Below, in pieces: positions 1-8,878 of a stretch of 64,000 nucleotides of DNA; within the stretch, counting starts at the first letter, position 1; every line of letters starts with the position of its first letter. Below the pieces are notes generated by a model. That model was not told the DNA's origin. It saw only the letters and a program-made list of their open reading frames with translations, and searched no databases. Both the position numbers and the translations under genes were made by a program. This stretch comes from Bacteroidetes bacterium UBA4416 (lineage in GTDB: Bacteria > Bacteroidota > Bacteroidia > B-17B0 > Aurantibacillaceae), in assembly GCA_002390745.1 (NCBI GenBank), contig DGQK01000051.1:211785-275784 (forward strand), in the 5' to 3' direction.

Positions 1-52
1 AGAGTACCGCAACTACATCAGTATTTAACATGCAGGGCTTGATCGTACGGAG

Positions 53-81
53 TTGATTCTGTTGTTTTTTTGATATCTTTA
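53..81 (+). promoter_or_regulatory. Probable Bacteroidota-type promoter
   Basis: TTG at 53-55, an 18-nt spacer and TATCTTTA at 74-81 match the -33/-7 pattern (TTG, TAnnTTTG) of Bacteroidota primary-sigma promoters with one mismatch in the -7 box. It lies 21 nt before the ATG at 103. The call rests on motif and position only. Confidence 0.4.
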
Positions 82-102
82 ATTCCATTTAAATTCTACA
101 GG

Positions 103-1128
103 ATGAAAAGTTGTTTCCTCTTTAGTTTCCTGATGTGCTGCCTGGGCCTGCTGGCGCAGGAGCCGAAAGCCATCAGAAAGCAGGCGGATGCCGATTTTAA
201 GGCAAAAAGATACGAAGCCGCTATCGCCGCATATTCTCAACTCACCGCTGCCGTTCCGAAGGATGCCGACGTGTTTTATAACCGCGCAGTAAGTTACGAG
301 AGAACAGGCCGGACGGAAGCTGCCATTCAGGATTACCTGGTATTCCTGGATATTGACAAAAAGGATAAAGAAGCTCATCTCAAAGTAGCCGATCTTTACA
401 TAAAACTGGAGAATTACAGGAAAGCAGAAGACATACTTGAAAAGCTTCTGCTGTTTGACAAAAACAATGTGCCGGCTTTGCAGCGCTCGGCCTATTGCCT
501 GATTATGCTGAAAGAGTTTCACAAAGCAGTTGAAAGAGCCGATCATGCTATAAAGGAAGAGCCGAAGGATGACGGCGAGCTGACGGATGTGACGCATTAT
601 TACAGGGCCATTGCCAAAGACAGCCTGCACGATTACACGGCAGCTTTAGCCTCTTACAAAAGGGCTATTGTGATTGTGAAGACGCGCGAGATCAACCGCC
701 TGAAGGCTTTGCCAAAATACAAACCTTATTATGTGAACCTCGGAAAGGTCCAGAATACGGTACATTCCTACGATGAGGCGCTCCAGAACTTCAATGAGGC
801 CATTGCGCTCGATATTCCGGATACCATCCCGCCATCTAACTCGGAGGTTTATTATTACAGCAGCCTGGCTTGTTTTGCCAAGTCGGATTATACGGGTTCC
901 ATCGGAAACCTCAATAAGGCCATTGTGCTGAACGGAAAAAACGCACAGCTTTTTTTTCAGCGTGGTCTGGTATATAAAACCACCAGCCAGTACCAAAGTG
1001 CTATCAGCGACTTTACCAAAGCCTCGCTGCTCGATGGAACCAATGCCACGGCCTGCCTCTATAAGGGCAGTGCGAAATGGAGCTTGGCAATTTCAAGAGC
1101 GCCATCCATGATTTTAAAGCCTGCCTGA
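103..1128 (+). CDS. TPR-repeat envelope protein, N-terminal part of a frameshifted gene
   Basis: The start at 103 gives a clean Sec signal (MKSCFLFSFLMCCLGLLAQ), better than the in-frame codon at 70. The rest is a run of tetratricopeptide repeats (for example 'DADVFYNRAVSYERTGRTEA' and 'AQLFFQRGLVYKTTSQYQSA'). The last TPR breaks off at about 1077. From there the frame reads a nonsense tail to 1128, while the continuation of the same TPR is found one frame back at 1077-2582. Restoring one A in the run at 1075-1077 would join the two into a protein of about 825 residues: TPR, Ig-like, two carboxypeptidase-regulatory-like domains and OmpA. TPR/OmpA proteins in this phylum are often outer-membrane, peptidoglycan-binding parts of secretion or gliding machinery (PorE is an example), but no WD40 propeller is visible here. 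Confidence 0.75.
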   Translation: MKSCFLFSFLMCCLGLLAQEPKAIRKQADADFKAKRYEAAIAAYSQLTAAVPKDADVFYNRAVSYERTGRTEAAIQDYLVFLDIDKKDKEAHLKVADLYIKLENYRKAEDILEKLLLFDKNNVPALQRSAYCLIMLKEFHKAVERADHAIKEEPKDDGELTDVTHYYRAIAKDSLHDYTAALASYKRAIVIVKTREINRLKALPKYKPYYVNLGKVQNTVHSYDEALQNFNEAIALDIPDTIPPSNSEVYYYSSLACFAKSDYTGSIGNLNKAIVLNGKNAQLFFQRGLVYKTTSQYQSAISDFTKASLLDGTNATACLYKGSAKWSLAISRAPSMILKPA

Positions 1129-2582
1129 AGCTGGAGCCTTCCAACAACGAAGCCAAAAACCTGCTGAAACAGGCAGATTCGAAGTACTACTTTGCCAATA
1201 AGGAGAGCGATCCGCCGCAAATCAGGATCTCGTATCCGGCCATCGATTATAATAATTTCACCAACGTGTATGTAAACCAGATCACACTGGTGATCGAAGG
1301 GCAGATCGTGGATAAGAGCACGATCAAATCCATCGTTATCAACGACCAGGAAAAGGAATTTGATAAGGAAGCTGTAAATCCCGAGTTCCGCTTTGTGTTG
1401 AAAACAGAGCATCTGAAAAAAGTGGAAATGACGGTAACGGATATTTACAACAACGTCAGCACCAAAACCATTAAGGTCGGACATATCGTAAGCGAGACGC
1501 GCGTTATTGTGAGCCTTCAGGGCATTATCCTCAGCAACGACGGCTCCGGAAAGCCATTGATCAATAAACAGATCTTTCTGACCAACCAGAAAGGCGAAGA
1601 GTTTTACGAAGGCAGGACCGACAGTAAAGGCTACTTCATTTTTGAGAACCTGCCGGTAGATAAGGACTACCTGATCGAGATGGAGGAAAGCGATCCGCAG
1701 ATGAGGCAAACGGGCTTTATACTGGCCGATAAAAGCGGGAAGGAAGTGATGAAGTCCTCGCCCTCCGCAAACAGCAAGAAGAGCTTTTCGTTTGAATTAT
1801 TGCAGGCGGATGTTGCGACGATGAGCCTGATGTCGATCGACGATGCGCCACTGATGGTCAATATTTCCGGGCGGCTCATGGGAATGACCACCACCCAGGT
1901 GCCTCTGCCGGGTATCTCGTTGCAACTGGTGAAAGGGAACAATGAAATTGTTACACGCAAGACCGATGAGAACGGGTACTTTATGTTTACCAACCTGAAG
2001 CCGGGAGAGAATTACACCTTCAGGATCGATGCCGAAGAAGCAAAAACCATCAACGCGAACAAAGTGCTGATCCTCGATTACAAAGGCCAGGTGCTGAAAG
2101 TGATCTCGAAGAACAATGTGGGCTTGTTCGAATACAAATTGCTGGATATTGAGAAATCCCAGCTCAGCAGCATTACCGAACCAGACCCATGGTCCAACAT
2201 CACCTTTGCCATCAAGGCGAAGAAGGAATTATCTATTATTGAAAACATCTATTACGAATCTGGCTCTTTTGCCGTGCCGAAGGCTTCGGAGCCCATCATC
2301 GATAAAGCTGTGGAAGCGCTCAAAGCCAACCCGAAGCTGACATTGCAGGTAGAGTCACATACCGATGCGGTGGCCGGCGATGAGTTCAACCTCGACCTGT
2401 CGCAGAAGCGTGCAGCCAGCGTGGTGGATTACATCCAGTCGAAAGGGATCGATAAAAAGCGACTTATCGCCAAAGGGATGGGCGAAACAGCCCTCACCAA
2501 CCACTGCGCCAACGGCGTGGATTGCTCCGATGCGGAGCACAGGCAGAACCGCCGGACAGTGTTTAAGCTGGTAACGAATTAG
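1077..2582 (+). CDS. OmpA-family C-terminal part of the frameshifted TPR/OmpA gene
   Basis: It begins inside a TPR (MELGNFKSAIHDFKACLKLE) with no signal peptide, so it is the continuation of the upstream reading frame rather than an independent gene. Domain order: TPR end (1-35), an Ig-like beta domain (about 45-135), two carboxypeptidase-regulatory or CNA-B-like beta domains (about 145-200 and 260-320, each with a 'T-D-x-x-G-Y-F-x-F-x-N-L' stretch), then an OmpA/MotB peptidoglycan-binding domain (about 385-500) with 'ESHTDAVAGDEFNLDLSQKR' and 'NRRT'. The product would sit in the periplasm at the outer membrane. Internal initiation at the ATG at 1077 is possible but would give an unexported protein. 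A sequencing error or a true loss-of-function mutation are both open. Confidence 0.75.
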   Translation: MELGNFKSAIHDFKACLKLEPSNNEAKNLLKQADSKYYFANKESDPPQIRISYPAIDYNNFTNVYVNQITLVIEGQIVDKSTIKSIVINDQEKEFDKEAVNPEFRFVLKTEHLKKVEMTVTDIYNNVSTKTIKVGHIVSETRVIVSLQGIILSNDGSGKPLINKQIFLTNQKGEEFYEGRTDSKGYFIFENLPVDKDYLIEMEESDPQMRQTGFILADKSGKEVMKSSPSANSKKSFSFELLQADVATMSLMSIDDAPLMVNISGRLMGMTTTQVPLPGISLQLVKGNNEIVTRKTDENGYFMFTNLKPGENYTFRIDAEEAKTINANKVLILDYKGQVLKVISKNNVGLFEYKLLDIEKSQLSSITEPDPWSNITFAIKAKKELSIIENIYYESGSFAVPKASEPIIDKAVEALKANPKLTLQVESHTDAVAGDEFNLDLSQKRAASVVDYIQSKGIDKKRLIAKGMGETALTNHCANGVDCSDAEHRQNRRTVFKLVTN

Positions 2583-2625
2583 GTATACGCATCATACTTC
2601 CGGCTCAGGGTACATTATTTTGTTT

Positions 2626-2665
2626 GAGATTGCTTTCACCTCCTGACCTCGGTTCGCAATGACAC
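2626..2665. repeat. Degenerate intergenic palindromic repeat
   Basis: On the minus strand this reads GTGTCATTGCGAACC, a short middle, then GAAAGCAATCTC. It is a variant of the short 'TGTCATTGCGAG...GAAGCAATCTC' intergenic repeat that is common in Bacteroidota genomes. It lies between the convergent OmpA and aroB genes. Confidence 0.45.
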
Positions 2666-2725
2666 GGATACATGACATTGATTCGTTCCCGAATGGCGTT
2701 CAGGATCTTCGCAATGATGAACAGA

Positions 2726-3781
2726 TCAGTACATTGCCAGGGCCTCGCTGATCTGCTCTTCCGTAATGCCACTCTGGAGCCTGTACTTGCCGACGCCGTC
2801 GGGCAGGGCAAAATTCAGGAGGCCGTCTTCGTTTTTCTTATCATGGAAAATGTATTCAAACAGGAGCTTTTTCGTTTCGGCGCTTAGCTTGATTTTCGGA
2901 TAAATGGCATCGATATAGCCACAGATCTCGTTCAGGTCTTTTTTGCCGATCAGCTTCAGCCGGTGAGCAATGATGCTCTCAATGATGATGCCGAAAGCGA
3001 CGGCCTCGCCGTGCAGGATGTCCTTCTTTTGCTTCAGCAGTGCACTCTCCAGGGCATGGCCCACGCTGTGCCCGAAGTTCAGCGATTTGCGTAGGTCGTT
3101 CTCGTGCAGGTCTTTTTTAACGATGGTATTCTTTAATTCAATCGCATGGGTGATCAGCTCTTCCGAATAAAAATGCGCGGTGGTATCCGATTGTTTGATG
3201 TCGTTCCAGAACTCAGCATCGGCAATGATCGCAATTTTAACGACCTCGGCATAGCCGTTGCGGACATGCCGTTCCGAAAGGCTTTCCAGGAAGACCGGGT
3301 TTACGAACACACCTTTGGGCTCATACGTGGTGCCGATATGGTTTTTGATGTCTTCGAAATCAACGCCCGTTTTCCCGCCGACGCTGGCGTCTACCATGCT
3401 CAGCAGCGTGGTAGGAATATTCACGAAGTCGATACCGCGCTTGAAGGTAGAGGCCACAAAGCCTCCCAGGTCGGTGATCACGCCTCCCCCGAGATTAAGG
3501 AGCAGGCTTTTCTTATCGGCTCCCGCATCGGTTAAGGCCCCCCACACCTGCATGCAGGTTTCCATGTTCTTATGCTGCTCGCCGCTTTCCAGCTCAATGA
3601 TCTCCGCTTCGTTCAGGATCGGGCAATTGAAGAGCAAGGTAGGCAGGCAGTGCTCAAAGGTGTGCTCGTCGCAAAGTAAAAAGTAATGCGTGTAGGATGC
3701 TTTTTTCAAAAAAGCATTGAGGGCATCCAGGCTTTTTTCGCCAACATAAACGGAGTAGGAGGTGGATTTGATAACTGACAT
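2726..3781 (-). CDS. aroB: 3-dehydroquinate synthase
   Basis: Cytoplasmic enzyme converting DAHP to 3-dehydroquinate, the second step of the shikimate pathway, using NAD and a divalent metal. The 351-residue length is normal. Family motifs are present: the NAD-binding glycine run 'NLGGGVITDLGGFVASTFKR', 'IPTTLLSMVDASVGGKTGVD', the metal-ligand stretch 'NGYAEVVKIA', and 'NFGHSVGHALE' with its paired histidines. The start at 3781 follows the stop of the upstream multiheme cytochrome gene by 12 bp, so the two are probably cotranscribed, although no pathway link is evident. Confidence 0.95.
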   Translation of the reverse strand: MSVIKSTSYSVYVGEKSLDALNAFLKKASYTHYFLLCDEHTFEHCLPTLLFNCPILNEAEIIELESGEQHKNMETCMQVWGALTDAGADKKSLLLNLGGGVITDLGGFVASTFKRGIDFVNIPTTLLSMVDASVGGKTGVDFEDIKNHIGTTYEPKGVFVNPVFLESLSERHVRNGYAEVVKIAIIADAEFWNDIKQSDTTAHFYSEELITHAIELKNTIVKKDLHENDLRKSLNFGHSVGHALESALLKQKKDILHGEAVAFGIIIESIIAHRLKLIGKKDLNEICGYIDAIYPKIKLSAETKKLLFEYIFHDKKNEDGLLNFALPDGVGKYRLQSGITEEQISEALAMY

Positions 3782-3793
3782 ACTAAAACAAAA

Positions 3794-5836
3794 TTAATGC
3801 ATGCCCTGGATCTGTGTGAGGATCTGCTTAGCCTGCTGGTTATTAGGGTTCAGGGCAATGATGCGGTTGAGGTATTTTTTCGATTCGTCAAACTCTTTTT
3901 TGTAGGCATACAGGCCTGCCAGGTTCATGAGCAAAGGCTCATAGTCCGGGTCCAGCTTCAACGCCCGGGCATAAAGGCTTTCGGCTTCGGGCAGGTTTCC
4001 CTGCGCAAGCTTCACATAGCCCAGGTTTGTGAGCGCCGATACATGTTTCGGATGTTCCTTCAGAATCTCATTGTATTGCAGGATCGCTTCCGGAAGCTGC
4101 TTGTTGGAAGCCAGCGCAGAAGCATACTTATTTCTGAAATCAAGAACAAAAGGGGCGAGCTCCACCGCTTTTTTGAAGTAGCTTATTGCCCGTGGAATAT
4201 TGCCGGTTTTGTAGAGCGCTTCGCCCACGCGGTAGCAGGTCCACGCGTTGTCGTTGGAGTAGGACACAACGATCAGCTTCGATTTCAGGATGTAATCATC
4301 GCCCAGGCGGTTGGCATATGCAACGATCTGTCCGAAGTTGTTCTTCGTGAAATACAGTTGCACCAGGGGTTCAAAATCACGCTGCAGGTCCTGGTCTGTT
4401 TTGTCTTTCAGGTAGAAAGCAGCGCTGTCGAGGTAATATTCCTGGTGCTCGAATTTTTCATATTGATTGAGGTAAGCCTTTGCTTTCACAATGGCCGGGG
4501 GATTTTTTTCGTTGATGGCATACAGCCCGATGAAGGTTTTAAGGCCCTGCTTTTCCTGTTTGCTCAGAGGCTTGCGGATATAGTGGTCATGCACCGTCAC
4601 GTGCGGGATGTCAATAGAGCCTGAATTCGGCATGTGGCAGCTCACGCAGTTGGCTGTTTTTGTAATGCCTTTTTTGCTGCAAAACAGATCGCTGTGAGAG
4701 ATGGCTTTTGCCCCTTTGGTTTCCGGAGCCTTAGCCACCGAATTTTCCGTCCCTTCAATCTCTTCTGTCCCTTTCATCCCTTTTGTCCCTCCATCGTGGC
4801 ATTTCAGGCAGGCATCGTTAAACACATTCTTATTCGTTTCCTTTACGCTTACATGCGGGTTATGGCAGGTAAGGCAGGTCATCGCGTTCTTATAAGGTTT
4901 TAATGCATTGACGCCGGCGGCTGAAGATCCCGAAGCCGCATTTGCCTTTTCCATCGACTTGATGAAGCATTGGCTCTGCTTGAGGCGGTCGGCATGCGAA
5001 GCCATAATGAACTCATCGTCTGCATGTTTATATTTAGGCAGGAACACGGTCATATAGTCGCTTAGCACCATCCCCGGCCTGAAATCGTAGAAGGATTTGT
5101 TGTCTTTCAATACGGCATTGCCTTGCAGGTGGCAGCGCTGGCAGATGTCGAACTGCCGGTCGATGCTGAGCTTGGCAGGATTCACGATGGAGTAGTCGAT
5201 GTACTTCGACGTGTCTACCGGCGATGCGGTCTGGCGCTCGTGTACGTGAATGCTTCCCGGTCCATGGCAGCGCTCGCATCCGATGCCTTTCTCTACGGCC
5301 TTGTATTTATTTTCGGAGCCCAGCACAAAGTCAGGATACGAGTTGTGGCAGCTCATGCATTCCAGTCCGATCTTCCGCATAAAGCGGCTGTTGTGCCCCT
5401 CCTCGAAGCCCGGAGGCAGATCCCAGGTTTTCTTTTGGGTATAGAAGGTCATGGGCATCTGGTTGAGGTAGCCGTTGACCGACTGGATGTGCGAGTTGGT
5501 GTGCTGCCCCGAGCCTATGATGTAATTCACGGTTTCCAGGCGTTTGTAGATGGTGTCTTTTCCCTTGAGCCTGTACTCCAGGAAGCGCAGGCTGTCGTTT
5601 TGCCAGAAGGCCTTGTAATAGAAATCGCCGATCCTGTCGTGTACTACCGAAGTGTGGTAGTCGCCTGCCGACTTTTGGCGCGTAGCCAGGTCGAAGGATT
5701 TGCCCATGCCTGTTTCAATAAAGCTCTTATAAATATCCAGATGGCATTGCCGGCAGGTATTGATGCCCACATACCTGGCAGAGTCGGCGTGGTTGAGGTA
5801 GGCCGGGCTTTCCCTTTTTACCGCTGTGTCGGTCAC
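3794..5836 (-). CDS. Heptaheme cytochrome c with C-terminal TPRs, probable lipoprotein
   Basis: Counted from the GTG at 5836, seven CxxCH heme-c sites are visible, at about residues 28, 160, 187, 232, 320, 342 and 396 (CRQCH, CMSCH, CERCH, CQRCH, CLTCH, CLKCH, CVSCH). The last 150 residues are TPRs. This matches the cytochrome c-554-like multiheme/TPR proteins of Bacteroidota, thought to carry electrons in the periplasm; substrate and partners are unknown. The GTG start gives no export signal, yet covalent heme attachment requires export. The frame stays open upstream and encodes a basic stretch, a hydrophobic core and the lipobox LYGC (Cys codon 5857-5855). The true start therefore probably lies near 5900-5950, but I see no ATG, GTG or TTG there in frame. 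aroB follows 12 bp downstream. Confidence 0.85.
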   Translation of the reverse strand: MTDTAVKRESPAYLNHADSARYVGINTCRQCHLDIYKSFIETGMGKSFDLATRQKSAGDYHTSVVHDRIGDFYYKAFWQNDSLRFLEYRLKGKDTIYKRLETVNYIIGSGQHTNSHIQSVNGYLNQMPMTFYTQKKTWDLPPGFEEGHNSRFMRKIGLECMSCHNSYPDFVLGSENKYKAVEKGIGCERCHGPGSIHVHERQTASPVDTSKYIDYSIVNPAKLSIDRQFDICQRCHLQGNAVLKDNKSFYDFRPGMVLSDYMTVFLPKYKHADDEFIMASHADRLKQSQCFIKSMEKANAASGSSAAGVNALKPYKNAMTCLTCHNPHVSVKETNKNVFNDACLKCHDGGTKGMKGTEEIEGTENSVAKAPETKGAKAISHSDLFCSKKGITKTANCVSCHMPNSGSIDIPHVTVHDHYIRKPLSKQEKQGLKTFIGLYAINEKNPPAIVKAKAYLNQYEKFEHQEYYLDSAAFYLKDKTDQDLQRDFEPLVQLYFTKNNFGQIVAYANRLGDDYILKSKLIVVSYSNDNAWTCYRVGEALYKTGNIPRAISYFKKAVELAPFVLDFRNKYASALASNKQLPEAILQYNEILKEHPKHVSALTNLGYVKLAQGNLPEAESLYARALKLDPDYEPLLMNLAGLYAYKKEFDESKKYLNRIIALNPNNQQAKQILTQIQGMH

Positions 5837-6015
5837 TGCCGGTTTCTCAGGATCGCAGCCGTACAGGCCCGCACAGAGTGCAACAGCAAAAAATGATACT
5901 ATGTAGGCAATGGAACGGATAGCTGGAAATTTCCCTAAAGATAAACAACAATTTTTTCTTTTATGGCTGAGATGACAAAAGACTGTAAAGCTATGCTGGG
6001 AAGCGATTAATCATA

Positions 6016-6287
6016 TTTGGGCGTGCCGTCCCGAAGCGTCGGGACCGTCAGGCTTTTCGTTCCAATTTTTTTTGCCCGGGCTTCGGGTCACGACAGGTCG
6101 TGATCAGCCACCAGGTAAAAAAGTATTTTCACTACAATCCTTCACGCGGAGTTTCCGTAATTTGGAGTAGTACTCTTTGTTTCTAAGTGATTGTGCGCGA
6201 GGGATTGTCGCGGAAATCCTTCGCCACGGCCTCTTTGGCGAAGATTGGAGCAAAAGCCCGGTGCGGCCCGCGCCGCACGCGCCCAAA
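6016..6287. repeat. Non-coding element with 8-bp terminal inverted repeats
   Basis: Most of the gene-free stretch between the cytochrome (about 5920) and the ORF6N gene (6421) is one GC-rich element bounded by TTTGGGCG (6016-6023) and its complement CGCCCAAA (6280-6287). Inside are several hairpins, including GTCCC...GGGAC near 6028-6045 and GTGCGGC-ccgc-GCCGCAC at 6261-6278. I see no credible gene in it. It resembles the long intergenic repeats found scattered in Bacteroidota genomes; whether it is mobile (MITE-like) cannot be judged from one copy. Confidence 0.5.
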
Positions 6288-6370
6288 GCGTATAATGGGT
6301 TCAGGTTTTATTTATTCCTCTGAATGGCCTCTTTCTCATTGTTTGACAGTCAATTAAAAGCTATGATTTG

Positions 6371-6404
6371 TAGCAATAATTTGCTACGTTTTTCGTTACC
6401 TTTA
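6371..6404 (+). promoter_or_regulatory. Inverted repeat and -7-like box before the ORF6N gene
   Basis: An inverted repeat TAGCAA-TAAT-TTGCTA (6371-6386) is followed by TACCTTTA (6397-6404), one mismatch from TAnnTTTG, 17 nt before the ATG at 6421. The repeat would overlap the promoter, as an operator does. No TTG lies at ideal spacing (13 or 26 nt). Confidence 0.35.
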
Positions 6405-6420
6405 CTAAGATCCAAGAGAG

Positions 6421-6945
6421 ATGAAAGAGACTATATTTACAGAAGAGATCGTATTAACGAAGATTTACACGATCCGTGAGCAGAAAGTGATGCTCGACAG
6501 GGACCTGGCGACCTTATACGGGATAGAAACCAAGCGCCTCAAAGAAGCCGTAAGAAGGCACATCAGCCGTTTTCCGGAAGATTTTATGTTTGAACTCAAC
6601 GAAACCGAATTTCATAATTGGAGGACGCAGTTTGCGACCTCCAAATCGGATAAGATGGGCCTGAGGATCGCCCCGATGGTGTTTACCGAATACGGTATCC
6701 TGATGCTGTCGGGCATCCTGAACAGCGAGAAAGCCATTGAAGTAAACATCAAAATCATGCGGATTTTTGTTAAAATCAGGAAATTATTGCTTGATAATAT
6801 TGATTTACGCCTTATTATGGAGGAAATTAAGAGAAAAACAGAGGATAATACCAAGAGCATCGAACTGCTTTTTCAATATTTCGATCAACTGATCGAACAG
6901 CAGGAAAAACCGCCCGAACGTAAACAAATTGGTTTTAGAAGATAA
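6421..6945 (+). CDS. ORF6N-domain DNA-binding protein
   Basis: The N-terminal 100 residues are an ORF6N domain ('IYTIREQKVMLDRDLATLYG', 'TKRLKEAVRRHISRFPEDFM', 'FTEYGILMLSGILNSEKAIE'), a DNA-binding module related to KilA-N/BRO proteins of phages and large DNA viruses. The C-terminal 70 residues look helical and may mediate oligomerisation. In Bacteroidota such genes are common as single chromosomal copies near repeats and mobile DNA. Role unknown; autoregulation through the inverted repeat upstream is plausible. It stands alone, 76 bp before typA, which has its own promoter. Confidence 0.8.
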   Translation: MKETIFTEEIVLTKIYTIREQKVMLDRDLATLYGIETKRLKEAVRRHISRFPEDFMFELNETEFHNWRTQFATSKSDKMGLRIAPMVFTEYGILMLSGILNSEKAIEVNIKIMRIFVKIRKLLLDNIDLRLIMEEIKRKTEDNTKSIELLFQYFDQLIEQQEKPPERKQIGFRR

Positions 6946-6971
6946 ACAAATTGATTTTGAAACAGATAAAA

Positions 6972-7002
6972 TTGCTTAACTGCCCAATAATTCGTACTTT
7001 TG
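6972..7002 (+). promoter_or_regulatory. Strong Bacteroidota-type promoter of typA
   Basis: TTG (6972-6974), a 20-nt spacer and an exact TAnnTTTG box, TACTTTTG (6995-7002), 19 nt before the typA ATG. This is the clearest primary-sigma promoter in the window. Confidence 0.65.
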
Positions 7003-7021
7003 CGGCCTCAAAAAAACAAAC

Positions 7022-8833
7022 ATGTCAGAAATCAGAAACATTGCCATTATTGCCCACGTCGATCACGGCAAAACAACGCTAGTAGATAAAATTTTACACC
7101 AGTGTAACTTATTCAGGGAAAACCAAGCATCAGGAGAATTGATTCTTGATAACAACGACCTGGAGCGTGAACGTGGGATCACTATTTTGGCTAAAAACGT
7201 TTCGGTAACCTATAAAGGAACCAAAATCAACATCATTGATACACCGGGCCACGCCGACTTTGGAGGTGAGGTGGAGCGTACGCTCAACATGGCCGATGGT
7301 GTTATCTTATTAGTGGATGCATTTGAGGGCCCAATGCCTCAAACGCGTTTCGTGACTCAAAAAGCCATTGCTGCCGGAAAGAAAGCCATCGTGGTGATCA
7401 ACAAGGTAGATAAACCGAACTGCCGCCCGGAAGAAGTGCACGATAATGTATTCGACCTGTTCTTCAACCTCGAGGCTACTGAAGACCAACTGGATTTTCC
7501 AACGGTTTACGGTTCGAGTAAGCAGGGCTGGATGGGCCCGGATTACAAAACGCCTACCAATGATATTACTTACCTGCTGGATACGATCCTTGAAAAGATC
7601 CCGACCGCTCCTCAACGCGAAGGAACCCTGCAGATCCAGATCACTTCCCTGGATTACTCTTCTTTCATCGGCCGTATCGCCGTTGGACGTGTGTACCGTG
7701 GAATCATTAAAGAAAATATGCCGGTAAGCGTGGTGAAACGCGATGGCAGGATCCAGAAATCGCGCATCAAGGAGCTGTTCGTATTCGAAGGCCTTGGTAA
7801 AGTCAAAGTGAGCGAAGTACAAACCGGCGATATCTGTGCCTTTACCGGTATCGAAGGCTTCGAGATCGGCGATACGGTTGCTGATTTCGAAAATCCGGAA
7901 GCAATGCCTACGATGAAGATTGATGAGCCGACAATGAGCATGTTATTTACCATCAACAACTCACCTTTCTTCGGCAAAGACGGCAAATTTGTGACATCCC
8001 GCCACTTACGCGACCGCCTCTACAAAGAGCTGGAAAAGAACCTGGCGATGCGCGTGGAAGAAACGTCCTCACCTGATTCTTACCTGGTGTTTGGCCGTGG
8101 TATCCTCCACTTATCGGTACTGATCGAAACCATGCGCCGCGAAGGCTACGAGCTTCAGCTGGGGCAGCCGCAGGTAATCGTCAAAGAGATCGACGGAGAG
8201 AAATGCGAACCGATTGAGGTATTAACGGTTGATGTGCCTCAGGAATCAGCGTCCAAAGTTATTGACCTGGTAACCCAGCGTAAAGGAAACTTATTGATCA
8301 TGGAAGCGAAGGGCGACCTGACACACATCGAGTTCGAGATCCCTTCACGCGGTATCATCGGCTTGCGTAACAACGTGTTGACGGCTACAGCCGGTGAGGC
8401 GATTATGGCACACCGTTTCAAGGATTATGAGCCATGGAAAGGCCCTATCCCAAGCCGTATTGCCGGTGTATTGATCAGCAAGGATAAAGGAACGGCTGTA
8501 GCTTATTCTATCGATAAATTGCAGGATCGCGGTAAGTTCTTCATCGAAGCCGGTGAGGAGATCTACCCGGGTATGGTGATCGGTGAGCACATCCGTCCGG
8601 ATGACCTGGTCGTGAACGTTTGTACAGAGAAGCAATTAACGAACATGCGTGCATCGGGTACCGATGATAAAATGCGTATCGTCCCTAAAATCAAATTCAG
8701 CCTTGAAGAGGCAATGGAGTACATCCAGGGCGATGAGTATGTAGAGATCACGCCTAATTTTATCCGTCTGCGTAAAATTTACCTCGACGAAAACGAGCGG
8801 AAGCGTATGGGTAAAACCCTGGTTTCTAAATAA
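7022..8833 (+). CDS. typA: Ribosome-associated translational GTPase TypA/BipA
   Basis: Translation-factor GTPase that binds the ribosome at the EF-G site and acts in 50S assembly and stress adaptation. The 603-residue length is normal. G motifs: 'HVDHGKTTLVDKI' (P-loop), 'RERGITI' (switch I), 'DTPGHADFGGEVER' (switch II), 'NKVDKP' (base recognition). Domains II, III and V follow, and the C-terminal BipA-specific part carries 'RGIIGLRN'. The gene is monocistronic, with a clear promoter at 6972-7002 and a terminator at 8879-8917. Confidence 0.97.
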   Translation: MSEIRNIAIIAHVDHGKTTLVDKILHQCNLFRENQASGELILDNNDLERERGITILAKNVSVTYKGTKINIIDTPGHADFGGEVERTLNMADGVILLVDAFEGPMPQTRFVTQKAIAAGKKAIVVINKVDKPNCRPEEVHDNVFDLFFNLEATEDQLDFPTVYGSSKQGWMGPDYKTPTNDITYLLDTILEKIPTAPQREGTLQIQITSLDYSSFIGRIAVGRVYRGIIKENMPVSVVKRDGRIQKSRIKELFVFEGLGKVKVSEVQTGDICAFTGIEGFEIGDTVADFENPEAMPTMKIDEPTMSMLFTINNSPFFGKDGKFVTSRHLRDRLYKELEKNLAMRVEETSSPDSYLVFGRGILHLSVLIETMRREGYELQLGQPQVIVKEIDGEKCEPIEVLTVDVPQESASKVIDLVTQRKGNLLIMEAKGDLTHIEFEIPSRGIIGLRNNVLTATAGEAIMAHRFKDYEPWKGPIPSRIAGVLISKDKGTAVAYSIDKLQDRGKFFIEAGEEIYPGMVIGEHIRPDDLVVNVCTEKQLTNMRASGTDDKMRIVPKIKFSLEEAMEYIQGDEYVEITPNFIRLRKIYLDENERKRMGKTLVSK

Positions 8834-8878
8834 TTAGTTGTGCTCTGACCCTTGTCAAAGCACATGAACGAAGCTAAG

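Noticed and set aside
1070..1130. Programmed -1 ribosomal frameshift in the TPR/OmpA gene
   Set aside because: The site GCGAAATGG has no X-XXY-YYZ heptamer, and no strong downstream pseudoknot is evident.
3797..5896. Long plus-strand frames opposite the cytochrome (e.g. 5123-5896)
   Set aside because: They overlap a well-supported heme gene in antisense and show no family motifs.
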